Source: Candidatus Heimdallarchaeota archaeon
GTDB lineage: Archaea > Asgardarchaeota > Heimdallarchaeia > JABLTI01
Assembly: GCA_030614005.1 (NCBI GenBank)
Contig: JAUWKS010000012.1
Span: forward strand, 1-64,000
DNA: 64,000 bases
Reading direction: 5' to 3'
Translations under genes and position numbers: made by a program
The notes under the pieces: model-generated
What the model was told of the DNA's origin: nothing
Seen by the model: only the letters and a program-made list of their open reading frames with translations
Database searches by the model: none
In this document: one piece after another, positions 9,815 through 19,194 of the stretch
How positions within the stretch are numbered: position 1 is the first letter of the stretch
Layout of the letters: the number at the start of each line of letters is the position of its first letter

Positions 9815-10333
9815 ATGGTAAATAATGAACCCTTTAGTGTTGAACTCTCACCTTATTTTAAGGAAAGAATATTAAGCTCTATTAGAGCTATAATTGGTTG
9901 CATTATTGGTATCATTGTTATTGCTGGTGCGTTAATTCTTTTAGATGGTAGCACTATGGCTCAATTTGTGATAATTTTCTCTGGCGGAGTTACTATTTTC
10001 ATTACTCTTTGGAGAATTCTCCGTATTGCTACAGTAAAACTTTATGTCAACACAGAAGAAATTCGCTATCGAGATCGTTTCTTGTGGGAACGCATTAGTT
10101 GGTCAGAAATTATTTCGGTTGGTAGAGCAAACGACATTCAAACGAAAGATCATGACTCTGTTCTTAAGAGAATTAAATCGATGATATTCCTAACTGATAG
10201 TGGCGTAAAGCATTTTGATATGTCATCGTATTCACTTACTCATGGCCTTGAGATTGTTAGCAAAGTTATTGATTCCCGTCCAAAAACAGACGAAGAAGAA
10301 GATGATGAAGAACAACTGGAATTAGTCGAATAA
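9815..10333 (+). CDS. Two-helix membrane protein with PH-like domain
   Basis: 172 residues. Two adjacent hydrophobic helices (about 23-46 and 49-70) are followed by a beta-rich domain starting LYVNTEEIRYRDRFLWERISWSEIISV, the pattern of short bacterial PH-like (bPH) membrane proteins. The C-terminus is very acidic (DEEEDDEEQLELVE). Function unknown; the ATG at 9815 is preceded by GGAG. Confidence 0.65.
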   Translation: MVNNEPFSVELSPYFKERILSSIRAIIGCIIGIIVIAGALILLDGSTMAQFVIIFSGGVTIFITLWRILRIATVKLYVNTEEIRYRDRFLWERISWSEIISVGRANDIQTKDHDSVLKRIKSMIFLTDSGVKHFDMSSYSLTHGLEIVSKVIDSRPKTDEEEDDEEQLELVE

Positions 10334-10416
10334 ATTCTATTGTGTTTTAATTTTTAGTTGCTCAGTTTATTTTGAGAAAAGGAAGAAAAAAGATTCAAGT
10401 TCGATTGAATTGTCAC

Positions 10417-11376
10417 TCAATCTACAATAAAACTTAAATCGATTTTGCCTGCTTGATATATCTTTCCTGTTCTAACATCATTTAATATAACTTCAGATGG
10501 TGCTAAGAGATTTAGATCCATTTTTGAAAAATCGCCACCGGCTTCATTGAAAAGCTCCAAGAACTTTCTACCAAAAGTAGGTGATGATGCAGAGGGTATT
10601 TGCTTTACTAATTCATCTAGATCATCTTCAACATCTGATTTGATTATTAGGTATAATCGGGTACCATAGATTAGTCCATTATTTACTCTATCATTAGAAA
10701 GATTATCATCAATTGACAAAGGGGGTACAATCCCTGTGCCTATTGCATGGAGAATTCGCTCATGAGGATAACCTAATTGTTCCACTAATTTGAATACACC
10801 CAACTCAATTGCCCGTGCAGCCATTTGTAAATATTCAATTAGGCAGCTTGTTTTTATCATCAACAAAGTTAGATTTTTCTTTTCTACCTTGCACTTATCT
10901 GCAAGATATTCTATTACTTCATTAGTAGGTAATTTGTCAGATTCAATACAAAGAATCGCTTGTGTAGCCTCATCCTTGTAATTGATCAATTTGTAACTTT
11001 TTGATGGCTTTTGTGCAACTGCACGTCCGGGACCACAAGCCATGCCAAAGAAATCACCTTTGTTAATGTTCCAGCTTGCTGCTTGGCACCCTATGGTTGC
11101 CAATACGGGATGTGAAGTCTCTACACGCATAGCTATCATTGGGATACTTTTCTCTGCGGGAAAATCAATGTTTACTTTTGCTATGCCACCCAAACTTATT
11201 TTTGTAAAGAGCAATCCTGCAGAAATACTTCCTTCAACGTTTATTCCACAATCAATTATAGTTGCATCATTTATTGTTGAAATTATTACTTGATATTTTT
11301 CGGCATTTTCTTTCAAATCCTTCAGATATTTCAAGGATTCTTTTGTTAATGAAATGTTTTGACTCAATTTTATCAC
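10417..11376 (-). CDS. mch: Methenyltetrahydromethanopterin cyclohydrolase
   Basis: 319 residues, the normal Mch length. It shows the family signatures PVLATIGCQAASWNI, GMACGPGRAVAQKPS and ERILHAIGTGIVPPLSIDDN. Mch interconverts methenyl- and formyl-tetrahydromethanopterin in the archaeal C1 pathway, used in methanogenesis and in the methyl branch of the Wood-Ljungdahl pathway. It lies 13 bp downstream of the UDP-sugar dehydrogenase gene in the same direction and is probably co-transcribed, although no metabolic link is obvious. It shows that this organism has H4MPT-linked C1 metabolism. Confidence 0.93.
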   Translation of the reverse strand: MIKLSQNISLTKESLKYLKDLKENAEKYQVIISTINDATIIDCGINVEGSISAGLLFTKISLGGIAKVNIDFPAEKSIPMIAMRVETSHPVLATIGCQAASWNINKGDFFGMACGPGRAVAQKPSKSYKLINYKDEATQAILCIESDKLPTNEVIEYLADKCKVEKKNLTLLMIKTSCLIEYLQMAARAIELGVFKLVEQLGYPHERILHAIGTGIVPPLSIDDNLSNDRVNNGLIYGTRLYLIIKSDVEDDLDELVKQIPSASSPTFGRKFLELFNEAGGDFSKMDLNLLAPSEVILNDVRTGKIYQAGKIDLSFIVD

Positions 11377-11389
11377 CTTGTTTTTATGG

Positions 11390-12799
11390 TTAATTTATTT
11401 TTTCTCCTAAACCTATGCCAGTATAGATGATGCCTTCTTTTCTGAAGGTCTCATAATCATAAATCCTTCGCCCATCTATCACAACAGGTTTTTTCATTTT
11501 TTTGAAATCTTTTGGTTCTAATTTCTTAAATTGATTCCACTCTGTTACAATGAGGCATGCATCAGTATTATCAAAAATTTCTTCGAGAGAATTTGCATAA
11601 GTTATCTTGTCTCCCAGCTCACTTTCTTTTTTGGCTTCTTCGATTGCTTGAGGATCCCAAGCTATTACATTAGCTCCCTTTGACAATAGTTCATTAATAA
11701 TAGTTATTGACGGAGCATTTCTCATATCATCTGTTTCAGGTTTAAACGACAAACCCAAAATTGCTATTTGTTTTTCTTTTAGATTGCCAATCTTTTCTTC
11801 TGTTAGTTGGACCATTCGTTTTGCTTGTTGAGCATTAACAACCATTACACTTTCCAATAGTTTCGGAGTATGATTATGATCTTTCGCAAAAGTAATCATT
11901 GCATTTACATCTTTTTGAAAACATGAACCGCCAAAACCAGCACCTGCTTGTAAAAATTTGGGGTTTATTCTAAAGTCTAAACCAATTGCTTCTGCAACAT
12001 GTTTAATATCTACTCCGGGAACTCGTTCGCAAATATTCGCAAATTCATTAATGAAAGATATTTTTGTTGCAAGAAATGAATTATTAGCATACTTGATGCA
12101 TTCTGCAGTTTCAATTGAGTGTCGTAAAATTTGTGGACAAGTAACTTTTTTACCAAAAATTGTTTCCCAAATTTTAGAAAATTCATCATCTTCAACTCTA
12201 TAGAGATGTTGGAAAATTGCTTCCAACTTTTTACCCGACTTTTCATCAAATTGTCCAATAACAATTTTATCCGGAAAAATAGTATCATGAACACTTTGTC
12301 CTTCTCTTAGAAATTCTGGACTCATGCATAAACCAAAATCAATGCCTGCTTTTTTGTTTGATTCCTTTTCAATTATTGTTTTAATTATCGTTCTCGTTGT
12401 CTCAGGAACAATGGTTGATTTTGCAACAACAAGATGATACCCATCCTTTTGTGCTAGTGCTTTTCCAATATCTTTTGCTGCGCTTTCAATAAACTTTAGA
12501 TCACAACTTCCGTCACTTTTAGATGGTGTACCTACACATATGAGTGTAACATCGCTTTCTTGTATTGATTTTATTCTTTCTGTACTCGCTGTTAAGGTTT
12601 TTTTCTCCAAAACTACTCGTTTGATTAATTCTGGGAGGTGTGGTTCAAAGAAGAACGTTTCTCCTTTATTTACTGCAGCAACTTTTTTCTCATCGAGATC
12701 TAATGCTGTTGTTGAAAACCCTCTATCAGCAAATACTCCCGCAGTAATTAGTCCAACATAACCTGTGCCACTTACGGTTAGTTTGATTTCTTTATGCAT
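11390..12799 (-). CDS. UDP-glucose/GDP-mannose 6-dehydrogenase family
   Basis: 469 residues. An N-terminal Rossmann motif (VSGTGYVGLITAGVFADRG), the catalytic cysteine block GAGFGGSCFQKDVNA, and C-terminal FKPETDDMRNAPS are all present. The family oxidises the C6 alcohol of a nucleotide sugar to the acid in two NAD+-dependent steps, giving UDP-glucuronate or a related sugar for surface glycans or N-glycosylation. Substrate choice cannot be read from sequence. First gene of a likely two-gene unit with mch. Confidence 0.92.
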   Translation of the reverse strand: MHKEIKLTVSGTGYVGLITAGVFADRGFSTTALDLDEKKVAAVNKGETFFFEPHLPELIKRVVLEKKTLTASTERIKSIQESDVTLICVGTPSKSDGSCDLKFIESAAKDIGKALAQKDGYHLVVAKSTIVPETTRTIIKTIIEKESNKKAGIDFGLCMSPEFLREGQSVHDTIFPDKIVIGQFDEKSGKKLEAIFQHLYRVEDDEFSKIWETIFGKKVTCPQILRHSIETAECIKYANNSFLATKISFINEFANICERVPGVDIKHVAEAIGLDFRINPKFLQAGAGFGGSCFQKDVNAMITFAKDHNHTPKLLESVMVVNAQQAKRMVQLTEEKIGNLKEKQIAILGLSFKPETDDMRNAPSITIINELLSKGANVIAWDPQAIEEAKKESELGDKITYANSLEEIFDNTDACLIVTEWNQFKKLEPKDFKKMKKPVVIDGRRIYDYETFRKEGIIYTGIGLGEKIN

Positions 12800-12937
12800 A
12801 ATAATACTCTCTTGAATTTCTCTCGATAATAATTTTTTTATCTTTATCTATTTAAGCGCTCTTATGATTTTTAATTTATAGCTTTTAAAAGGAAAATTCA
12901 GTATATATTATTAGAGAACAAGTTGGAACTATGACCA

Positions 12938-13261
12938 ATGACAGTTAAAACTGATAATCTTAAACTTGATTTTACCATTATTAGAAATCAAAAAATAATC
13001 GAATTAGAACAAAATCTCATTTTAGATGATACTAATTCAGATCTACTTTTGCAACTAGCACAGGAACACTTTGATATAGGCAATTATTTACGTGCCCTGA
13101 ACTGCTTTTTCAAAGCGTTATCTTTTGAGCCGGAAAATGGAAGGATATGGAATAAGCTTGCTGTTGTTTTCATTAAACTAGGTAATTTTAGTGCTGCAAT
13201 GAATTTATCGCGTATTGCTTACCGGTTGATAACCCAAGAACAAAATGCAGTTAGTAGTTGA
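12938..13261 (+). CDS. Small TPR-repeat protein
   Basis: 107 residues. About 1.5-2 tetratricopeptide repeats are visible: LLLQLAQEHFDIGNYLRALNCF followed by GRIWNKLAVVFIKLGNFSAA with the expected small/aromatic spacing. TPRs mediate protein-protein contacts; the partner is unknown. Stand-alone gene between divergent ugd and the membrane protein at 13374. Confidence 0.75.
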   Translation: MTVKTDNLKLDFTIIRNQKIIELEQNLILDDTNSDLLLQLAQEHFDIGNYLRALNCFFKALSFEPENGRIWNKLAVVFIKLGNFSAAMNLSRIAYRLITQEQNAVSS

Positions 13262-13373
13262 ACTCTTTAACATTTTACTAACACATTTTTTACTAAAAAT
13301 TATATTTTCATTGATTTGTAAAGATAAATAAAAGCGATATCAAATATTAATTTATACAATTTGGTGGTCGTAT

Positions 13374-14333
13374 ATGTCAGAGAATAATGAAGAAGATATT
13401 TTCGAAGATGTTGAAGAGGGAAAAATTGATGAGTTGCAACTTGAATTACATAAAGAAGAAAAAGAAACAAAGCCTCCAATTCCTCTTAACAAATTATTAT
13501 TGATCTTCCTTGCAGTCCTTCTAGGTTCTTCGGGAATCGCTGTTGCTTTAGGTGCAATATCAAATGCTATAGCTACAGAAAGTATGAATAGTTTTGCGGA
13601 GTGGGTTATCATCTATCTAATGTTGTTCGGAGGAATTGCAATTATAGGTGGTGGAGTAAGTGGTTTTTGGGGCGGTCAAAGAAAAATCCCTATTCGCTTA
13701 GTAAGCCCAAGTGATGCTTCTGTTATTGGCATTGGCCTGCTTGTATGTGGTTATGTGATAGAGGACTGTATTGACAATGAAATTGAATTTACTATTTATG
13801 ATTTGAAGAAAAACATTCTCTACGAAGAAATTTTACACATCCAAGAAAATGGGCTCTTTTACACTGAGATAATGGATGAATTCGCTCCAAAAAAGAAAAC
13901 GACAACAATTATTGTTGAAGCTTGGGTAGTTTCTGCAAAAACTAAAGAAAGAAAATTTGTTGTTAGAGCTACTAAACTTGAGGATATGAATACTAATTCA
14001 GAAGGAATTAAAATTGGCAATCTTCACTTCTTCCCTCTAGTACACAAAGATTTTGCTGATAAAGCCAAAGCTATCTTTGACCCCCGCAGAAAAGAGAAAG
14101 GAGTAATTGAAAACGTTCCTATAAGCGGTGGTGGATCGACTAATATCTTCCATCCTAGTAAAGATGTTTCTGAAGATAAATTCGTTCCTTTCTCCTTTGA
14201 GCGAGTAGCAAAAATGCGCTTAAACGCTCTTTATTTTGACATTAAACGTTCCCGTCGAATAATTATTTCGCTATTCTTTTTCCTAGTGGGTGCTGGATTC
14301 TTTATTTATCCAATAATCGCTATTTTCACTTGA
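13374..14333 (+). CDS. Membrane protein with large soluble domain, unrecognised
   Basis: 319 residues. An acidic N-terminus (NNEEDIFEDVEEGKIDE) is followed by two hydrophobic helices (about 40-65 and 75-97), a beta-rich domain (about 105-285) and a last hydrophobic helix (about 296-316) at the very end. The overall plan resembles eukaryotic MULAN/GIDE-like and bacterial BAM-type membrane proteins only in outline, and no catalytic motif is visible. A hairpin terminator separates it from serS. Confidence 0.7.
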   Translation: MSENNEEDIFEDVEEGKIDELQLELHKEEKETKPPIPLNKLLLIFLAVLLGSSGIAVALGAISNAIATESMNSFAEWVIIYLMLFGGIAIIGGGVSGFWGGQRKIPIRLVSPSDASVIGIGLLVCGYVIEDCIDNEIEFTIYDLKKNILYEEILHIQENGLFYTEIMDEFAPKKKTTTIIVEAWVVSAKTKERKFVVRATKLEDMNTNSEGIKIGNLHFFPLVHKDFADKAKAIFDPRRKEKGVIENVPISGGGSTNIFHPSKDVSEDKFVPFSFERVAKMRLNALYFDIKRSRRIIISLFFFLVGAGFFIYPIIAIFT

Positions 14334-14351
14334 ATAAAATAAAGGAATACC

Positions 14352-14371
14352 TCGAAAGTTTTATCTTTCGA
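14352..14371 (+). terminator. Hairpin plus T tract before serS
   Basis: TCGAAAG (14352-14358) pairs with CTTTCGA (14365-14371), followed by a long T-rich tract. Confidence 0.5.
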
Positions 14372-14402
14372 TTATTTTTTTTAATAGTTAGAGGACAGTA
14401 TA

Positions 14403-15977
14403 ATGAAGTATAATTTGCAGTTTAGTTTAAAATTACGAGGGAAATTTCCTGTTGAAGCTCAGGAGAAGATGAAAGGGTGGTTTGCTGAACTTGAGCAATT
14501 ATTAGAAAAAGGCATTCAAGAGAAAGATTTGAAGAATATTTCTAAAGTTAAGAAATGGGCTATAAAATCAGTGAATGAGAAAGAAGATGAATTGCTTTTA
14601 ACTGTAGTTAGTGGAGAGTCGATGCCTGCTCATCACGCTTTACTAAGAATGAGAAAATTCTTCAGTGGCAAATTTGGTAAAGAATTTCGATTAGGAATTA
14701 GTGGCATTGATATTAAATCATATAAAATCGACATCGACATTCCAAATAAACCAGCAAAGGAGTTTACATTGCCTTTCGTTTCTTCCATTAAATTTACAGA
14801 TGATACTGCAAAAATAATCCTTGAAAAAAACATTCCAATTGATTTTATTGAAAAAGGAACCATTGATAGAATTGTTAAATTAGTTAGAAATAAAATTGAG
14901 GAACAAATCATTCGAGGAAAAGATGAACACCATATGGTAGTTTGGTCTAGCGAGCAGAAAAATCCTACTACTACTGAAAATCCTACTGATATAATGATTA
15001 AAGAGGGTTGGATACAAAGAACTAGTTATCGTAATCAATGGATTTTTGCACCAGCTATTAGCGCTTTGACTGAAACACTGAAGGAAATTATGGTTGAGCA
15101 TCTTTACAAACCTCTAGGATTTAAAAATATGATTTTTCCCAAAGTCGTTCCTTGGGAAGTTTGGAAAAGAAGTGGTCATTTATCAGGTATTTATCAAGGT
15201 GGGTTTGAACCGTATTTTGTGTGTACACCAAAAACTGCTGATCCTGAATATTGGGAAGAAATTGCGGATTACTTTAGGATTACCCTTGAAATTGAACCTG
15301 AAAAAATTATGGAAAAACTTAGACCACCTATTGGCGGATTGAGTTTTGCTCAATGTCCACCATTTTGGTCCTTTTTACAAGGTAAAACTATTTCTGATGA
15401 TAGTTTTCCATTATTTTATTACGATTGGTCAGGACCCACTTTTCGATATGAAAGCGGCGCTGCACATGGTTTTGAACGTGTAGATGAACTTCATCGTATT
15501 GAAACTTTGTATATTGGTTTTCCAGAACAGATAAAAAAAGTTGCCCAAGATCTTCGAGTTAATTTTAGAAAGATTATTGGTGATATTCTTGATCTTGAAT
15601 TTAGAGAAGCATGGGTAACTCCTTGGTGGGCTTCACAAGAAGGGAAAGGTGATGATGAAGAGGAAGGAACCGTTGAATTGAAAAATTTTGATCAAATTGG
15701 CACTATTGATATGGAAATTTACTTGCCTTATCGAGGAAAGCGCGATCAAAGTAATTGGTTGGAAACACAAAATGTTTCAATTTTAGGCAATAAATATACT
15801 AAGAGTTTCACTGTAAAATCACAATCAGGGAAAGAACTTTGGTCTGGTTGTGGTGGTGGAAGTTTTGAAAGGTATATCTCTGCTTTCGTTGCTCAGAAGG
15901 GAACCAATCCAGATAAATGGCCTGAGAAATTATTGAAATATATTGATGAACTTCCTTCAGGTCCTACTTTTCTGTAG
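14403..15977 (+). CDS. serS: Type-2 (methanogen-type) seryl-tRNA synthetase
   Basis: 524 residues. This is a class II synthetase of the rare archaeal SerRS type. It has an alpha/beta N-terminal domain (about 1-175) instead of the long coiled coil of ordinary SerRS. The zinc-binding active site is visible: C318 (AQCPPFW), E367 (ELHRIE, 49 residues later, the same spacing known for the M. barkeri enzyme) and C483 (WSGCGGGSFERY). Class II motif 2 reads PTFRYESG. It charges tRNA-Ser in the cytoplasm. An insertion GKGDDEEEG near residue 410 may explain the longer C367-C483 spacing. It is not ProRS or ThrRS, because the HGFERVDELHR block is specific to this type. Confidence 0.88.
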   Translation: MKYNLQFSLKLRGKFPVEAQEKMKGWFAELEQLLEKGIQEKDLKNISKVKKWAIKSVNEKEDELLLTVVSGESMPAHHALLRMRKFFSGKFGKEFRLGISGIDIKSYKIDIDIPNKPAKEFTLPFVSSIKFTDDTAKIILEKNIPIDFIEKGTIDRIVKLVRNKIEEQIIRGKDEHHMVVWSSEQKNPTTTENPTDIMIKEGWIQRTSYRNQWIFAPAISALTETLKEIMVEHLYKPLGFKNMIFPKVVPWEVWKRSGHLSGIYQGGFEPYFVCTPKTADPEYWEEIADYFRITLEIEPEKIMEKLRPPIGGLSFAQCPPFWSFLQGKTISDDSFPLFYYDWSGPTFRYESGAAHGFERVDELHRIETLYIGFPEQIKKVAQDLRVNFRKIIGDILDLEFREAWVTPWWASQEGKGDDEEEGTVELKNFDQIGTIDMEIYLPYRGKRDQSNWLETQNVSILGNKYTKSFTVKSQSGKELWSGCGGGSFERYISAFVAQKGTNPDKWPEKLLKYIDELPSGPTFL

Positions 15978-16012
15978 GATTTCATTTTCTTATAAAATAT
16001 AGGTGCATTATA

Positions 16013-16516
16013 ATGAGTCATAAAATCAAAAAAGAAAAGTTGCTTAAAGTTATTTCAATGAATAAAAAAATCTGTTTAATGGGTATAGGCAATTTTGATA
16101 GAGCGGATGACTATTCTGGGATAGCAATTATAGAAAACCTTGAACGAAAAAAATTTACTGAAAACATCAAAATCATTAATGCAGGACCTGTTCCTGAAGC
16201 TTTTACTGGAGTGATTAAAGATTTCAAACCGGATATTCTTGTGATAGTTGATGCTGCTAAGATGGACGAGAAACCCGGTACAATCAGAGTTTTTACTGAG
16301 AAAGACATTGATGATGCTTATATGGTTACTCCCCACCAAGTCTCAATGACTATGTATATGAAGTATCTCAAGCATTACTTGAAAGATCTTTCTGGAATAT
16401 TTATTGGTATCGAACCCCTATCTCTTGAATATATGGAAGAAATGTCTGCTGAAGTAAAGGGTAGCGTAGAATATGTTTCAGAATACTTGATTGATCTATT
16501 ACAAAAACATGGATAA
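16013..16516 (+). CDS. [NiFe]-hydrogenase maturation endopeptidase (HycI/HyaD family)
   Basis: 167 residues. The N-terminal motif GIGNFDRADDYSG corresponds to the family motif GxGNxxxxDDGxG with the nickel-sensing acidic residue, and TPHQVSMTMYMKYL matches the conserved His block. These proteases remove the C-terminal peptide of the hydrogenase large subunit after nickel insertion. No hydrogenase gene lies in the window, so the substrate is elsewhere. The first 15 residues could be upstream leader; MNKKICLMGIGN at 16058 is an alternative start. It overlaps the next gene by 8 bp. Confidence 0.85.
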   Translation: MSHKIKKEKLLKVISMNKKICLMGIGNFDRADDYSGIAIIENLERKKFTENIKIINAGPVPEAFTGVIKDFKPDILVIVDAAKMDEKPGTIRVFTEKDIDDAYMVTPHQVSMTMYMKYLKHYLKDLSGIFIGIEPLSLEYMEEMSAEVKGSVEYVSEYLIDLLQKHG

Positions 16517-17390
16517 AAGGCTGATTTCGTTGATTCGTGGTCGGGATAGTAAAAGAGCTAAAATACACAAATTGCTTGAAGATCATATCCCTTCAAATCT
16601 TTCCTCTTATATTCCGCACGGTTGGTGGTATATTGGAGACGTTCTTATTATTTCAATTCCTAAACAACTCCTTGATTTTAAGCACATTATTGGTGAAGTG
16701 TTTCTGCATGTAGAGCAAGGAAAAGCTCGTTCGGTATTTGGCAAAGTTGGTCCAACAAAAGATATCATTCGAACACCAGAATTTACCTATCTTGCAGGAG
16801 ATACTAATTCTGAAACTCTTCACAAAGAATTAGGGTGTCAGTTTAAAATTGATGCTGCTAAGCTTACCTTTTCCCCGGGTAATCATGGAGAAAGAAAAAG
16901 ATTAATCGATATTGTACAAAAAAATGAGTTCATTATTGATATGTTTAGCTGCGTTGGAAACCTTTCATTACCTCTTGCTGTTAATAATGAACCCAAGAAG
17001 ATTATTGCTACAGAAATAAATCCGTTAGCGTATAGATACCTTGAAGAAAATATTAAACTGAATAAAGTTGAGGATAGAATATTTGCTATATTTGGCGATA
17101 ATCGAACAGTTCTATCGGAGTATCAAGGTCAAGCAGATAGAGTACTCTTTGGTTATTTTAATGGAGATGACCAACAGAAAAGATTAGCTATAAGATTATG
17201 TAAGAAGGGAGGAATAGTTCATTTCCATGAAATAGTTCCTGCAAAAGAGGAAGAAACGGATAAATTGATTAAAAAATTAGTAGTTATTATTGAACAAGAA
17301 ACTAAATCTGATATGGATATTGCCTTTAAACGAGTGAAAAAATTTTCACCCGGTATGGATCATATAGTATTTGATGTGAAAATTAATTAG
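16509..17390 (+). CDS. Trm5/TYW2-like tRNA methyl- or aminocarboxypropyl-transferase
   Basis: About 293 residues from ATG 16509 (MDKRLISLIRG). It has the Trm5/Tyw2 layout: an N-terminal RNA-binding part (about 1-110) and a Rossmann SAM-binding domain with FIIDMFSCVGNLSLPLAV, the acidic ATEINPLAYRYLEENIKLN, and DRVLFGYFNGDD in the catalytic loop position. In Trm5 that loop is typically NLP; its absence favours a Taw2-like role, transferring the 3-amino-3-carboxypropyl group in wyosine synthesis at position 37 of tRNA-Phe. Overlap with the hydrogenase protease gene suggests an operon of convenience. Confidence 0.75.
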   Translation: MDKRLISLIRGRDSKRAKIHKLLEDHIPSNLSSYIPHGWWYIGDVLIISIPKQLLDFKHIIGEVFLHVEQGKARSVFGKVGPTKDIIRTPEFTYLAGDTNSETLHKELGCQFKIDAAKLTFSPGNHGERKRLIDIVQKNEFIIDMFSCVGNLSLPLAVNNEPKKIIATEINPLAYRYLEENIKLNKVEDRIFAIFGDNRTVLSEYQGQADRVLFGYFNGDDQQKRLAIRLCKKGGIVHFHEIVPAKEEETDKLIKKLVVIIEQETKSDMDIAFKRVKKFSPGMDHIVFDVKIN

Positions 17391-17427
17391 AATGGGAAAT
17401 GGAATAGTAAGTAACGTGGTGTAAAAA

Positions 17428-17934
17428 TTGGCTCCTAAGACTAAAGGTACAAAACCAGATAAATGGACAAAAAGACAATTACGTACGATAGCTCAATATC
17501 AATTTGGTCCTGAATTTGCAGATATATTAGCACCGGAAGGCATCTTTGTAACCTTTTCTAAAAGAACTAAAAAAGTTAGGGAAATTATCTACAACGACCA
17601 AAGATTGGCAACTTTAAGACCAACAGATGGAGCTTATTCTCTTGGCATAGCAGGAGCAGAAAGAATAGTTCAAGAAACCAAAAGTCCTAAGAGAAGAGTT
17701 GTTGTGCTTACTGATATTGCAGAATTTATTGCTGATGGACGAAATGTTTTTGCTAAACACGTTGTAAGTGTTGATCCTACAATACAACCTGAAGATGAAG
17801 TGATTATCGTATCAGAAGAGGACAAACTCTTAGCTGTTGGTCGAGCAAAACTTTCTGCAGAATATATGCTTGCATTTCAAAGTGGAACAGCTGTTAAAGT
17901 TCGTTATGGTATAAAGAAACTACAGAAAAAATAA
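17428..17934 (+). CDS. PUA-domain RNA-binding protein
   Basis: 168 residues from a TTG start with GTGG upstream. The C-terminal 80 residues (RRVVVLTDIAEFIADGRNVFAKHVVSVD...DEVIIVSEEDKLLAVGRAKLSAEYM) form a PUA domain like the C-terminal domain of archaeosine transglycosylase, with the preceding part resembling the domain before it in that protein. No catalytic transglycosylase domain is present. Likely role: tRNA/rRNA recognition in modification, perhaps an archaeosine-pathway partner. It shares direction with the Taw2-like gene 38 bp upstream. Confidence 0.82.
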   Translation: MAPKTKGTKPDKWTKRQLRTIAQYQFGPEFADILAPEGIFVTFSKRTKKVREIIYNDQRLATLRPTDGAYSLGIAGAERIVQETKSPKRRVVVLTDIAEFIADGRNVFAKHVVSVDPTIQPEDEVIIVSEEDKLLAVGRAKLSAEYMLAFQSGTAVKVRYGIKKLQKK

Positions 17935-17945
17935 TTTAATAAGGA

Positions 17946-19121
17946 TTATTTTTCACCGAAGTAATCTGTGATAGATTTTTGTTTTGAATCTCGCTTTTCA
18001 AAATTAGATACTCTTACAGCAACTTTTCTTATAGTTTCATCTTTGTGTGTATTTCTGAATTCTTCCAGGAACTCAAAAACAGTAGAAGCTATTCTCTCTT
18101 TATCATCATTAGCAGCTAAGAAAGACCTGCTTTTATTTATGTTTTTGAAATTGCTTTGTAATTTTATCTCGAGAGTTACTGTTTTGAATCTGAAAAATCT
18201 TTTAGTTAAACGTTGATGAACTTGATCTATGAGTTTTGGTAATAATTTCTCTGCAGTAATCGGTTCTCCATCTTCAACATATCCATAGAATGTTCTGCCT
18301 TTACTAATTGATTTTGCACCATAATAGTCATTTGGTTTTAGCGTTGTTCTTCCTTCACCTGAAATAACACGATAGAAAAATTTCCCTAAACTCCCATATT
18401 TTCTAATCATTTCGTATTCCGTTTCCAATTTCATAATTTGACCAATCGTTTCAACACCATGCTTTTCCTTTAAGCGTTCTGCGGATTTAGGACCAATGCC
18501 ACTTATTCTCCTAACAGGTAAAGATTTTAGAAATTCTTTGATGTTCTCTTTTGGAATGTATGTTATTCCATTTGGCTTATTTTGAGAAGTAGCCATTTTA
18601 GCAATTGTTGTATTGGACCCAATTCCTATAGAACAAGTTATACCCTCTGTTTCAAAAATTTCTTTTTTTATTTCCACTGCTAATGGAAGAGGATTTCCGT
18701 TAAAGTTTTCATTGATTATTTTTGTTAGATTCAAATAAGCTTCATCTATGGATGCACAACGAAATTCATCTGTAAATGATGATAATATAGTCATTACACT
18801 ATCTGACACTTCTCGGTATAAACTATAATGTCCTCTTTTAATACAGATAGATTCAGGGCACAAATTCAATGCTTCGACGATAGACATCCCTGAATGTATA
18901 CCAAATTTTCTTGCTTCGTAAGTACATGTCGTTACAACTCCCCTCTTTGATTCTTTATCGCCTCCAACGATAACAGGTAACCCTTTCAGGGATGGTTGTT
19001 CTCTCACTTCTACAGCAGCAAAAAAGCAATCTAAATCTACATGAAAAAGAAAATTCCTTTCTTTATTTGGAATCATTGCTTGATTTTGTGTTTTCTGTAA
19101 TACTACCATGATTGCTACCAC
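17946..19121 (-). CDS. dinB: Y-family DNA polymerase IV (Dpo4/DinB) with PIP box
   Basis: 391 residues. FHVDLDCFFAAVE and ASIDEAYLNLT are the two catalytic carboxylate motifs of Y-family translesion polymerases. The helix-hairpin-helix (RRISGIGPKSAERL) and little-finger domain follow. The last residues KQKSITDYFGEK form a PCNA-interacting peptide, so it is recruited to the sliding clamp. It copies past lesions in DNA. The start is uncertain: ATG at 19076 (MIPNKERNF) lies closer to the catalytic core and is more typical in length. Confidence 0.93.
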   Translation of the reverse strand: MVAIMVVLQKTQNQAMIPNKERNFLFHVDLDCFFAAVEVREQPSLKGLPVIVGGDKESKRGVVTTCTYEARKFGIHSGMSIVEALNLCPESICIKRGHYSLYREVSDSVMTILSSFTDEFRCASIDEAYLNLTKIINENFNGNPLPLAVEIKKEIFETEGITCSIGIGSNTTIAKMATSQNKPNGITYIPKENIKEFLKSLPVRRISGIGPKSAERLKEKHGVETIGQIMKLETEYEMIRKYGSLGKFFYRVISGEGRTTLKPNDYYGAKSISKGRTFYGYVEDGEPITAEKLLPKLIDQVHQRLTKRFFRFKTVTLEIKLQSNFKNINKSRSFLAANDDKERIASTVFEFLEEFRNTHKDETIRKVAVRVSNFEKRDSKQKSITDYFGEK

Positions 19122-19194
19122 TAAAAGTTAGATAGGAGTTAAGCTATTAATCCCAAATAAAAATATTAACGGTTATCTTGGGAGATAAACGAAA

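Noticed and set aside
14403..15977. Prolyl-tRNA synthetase
   Set aside because: First impression from class II motifs; the zinc-site cysteines, HGFERVDELHR block and N-terminal domain fit type-2 SerRS instead.
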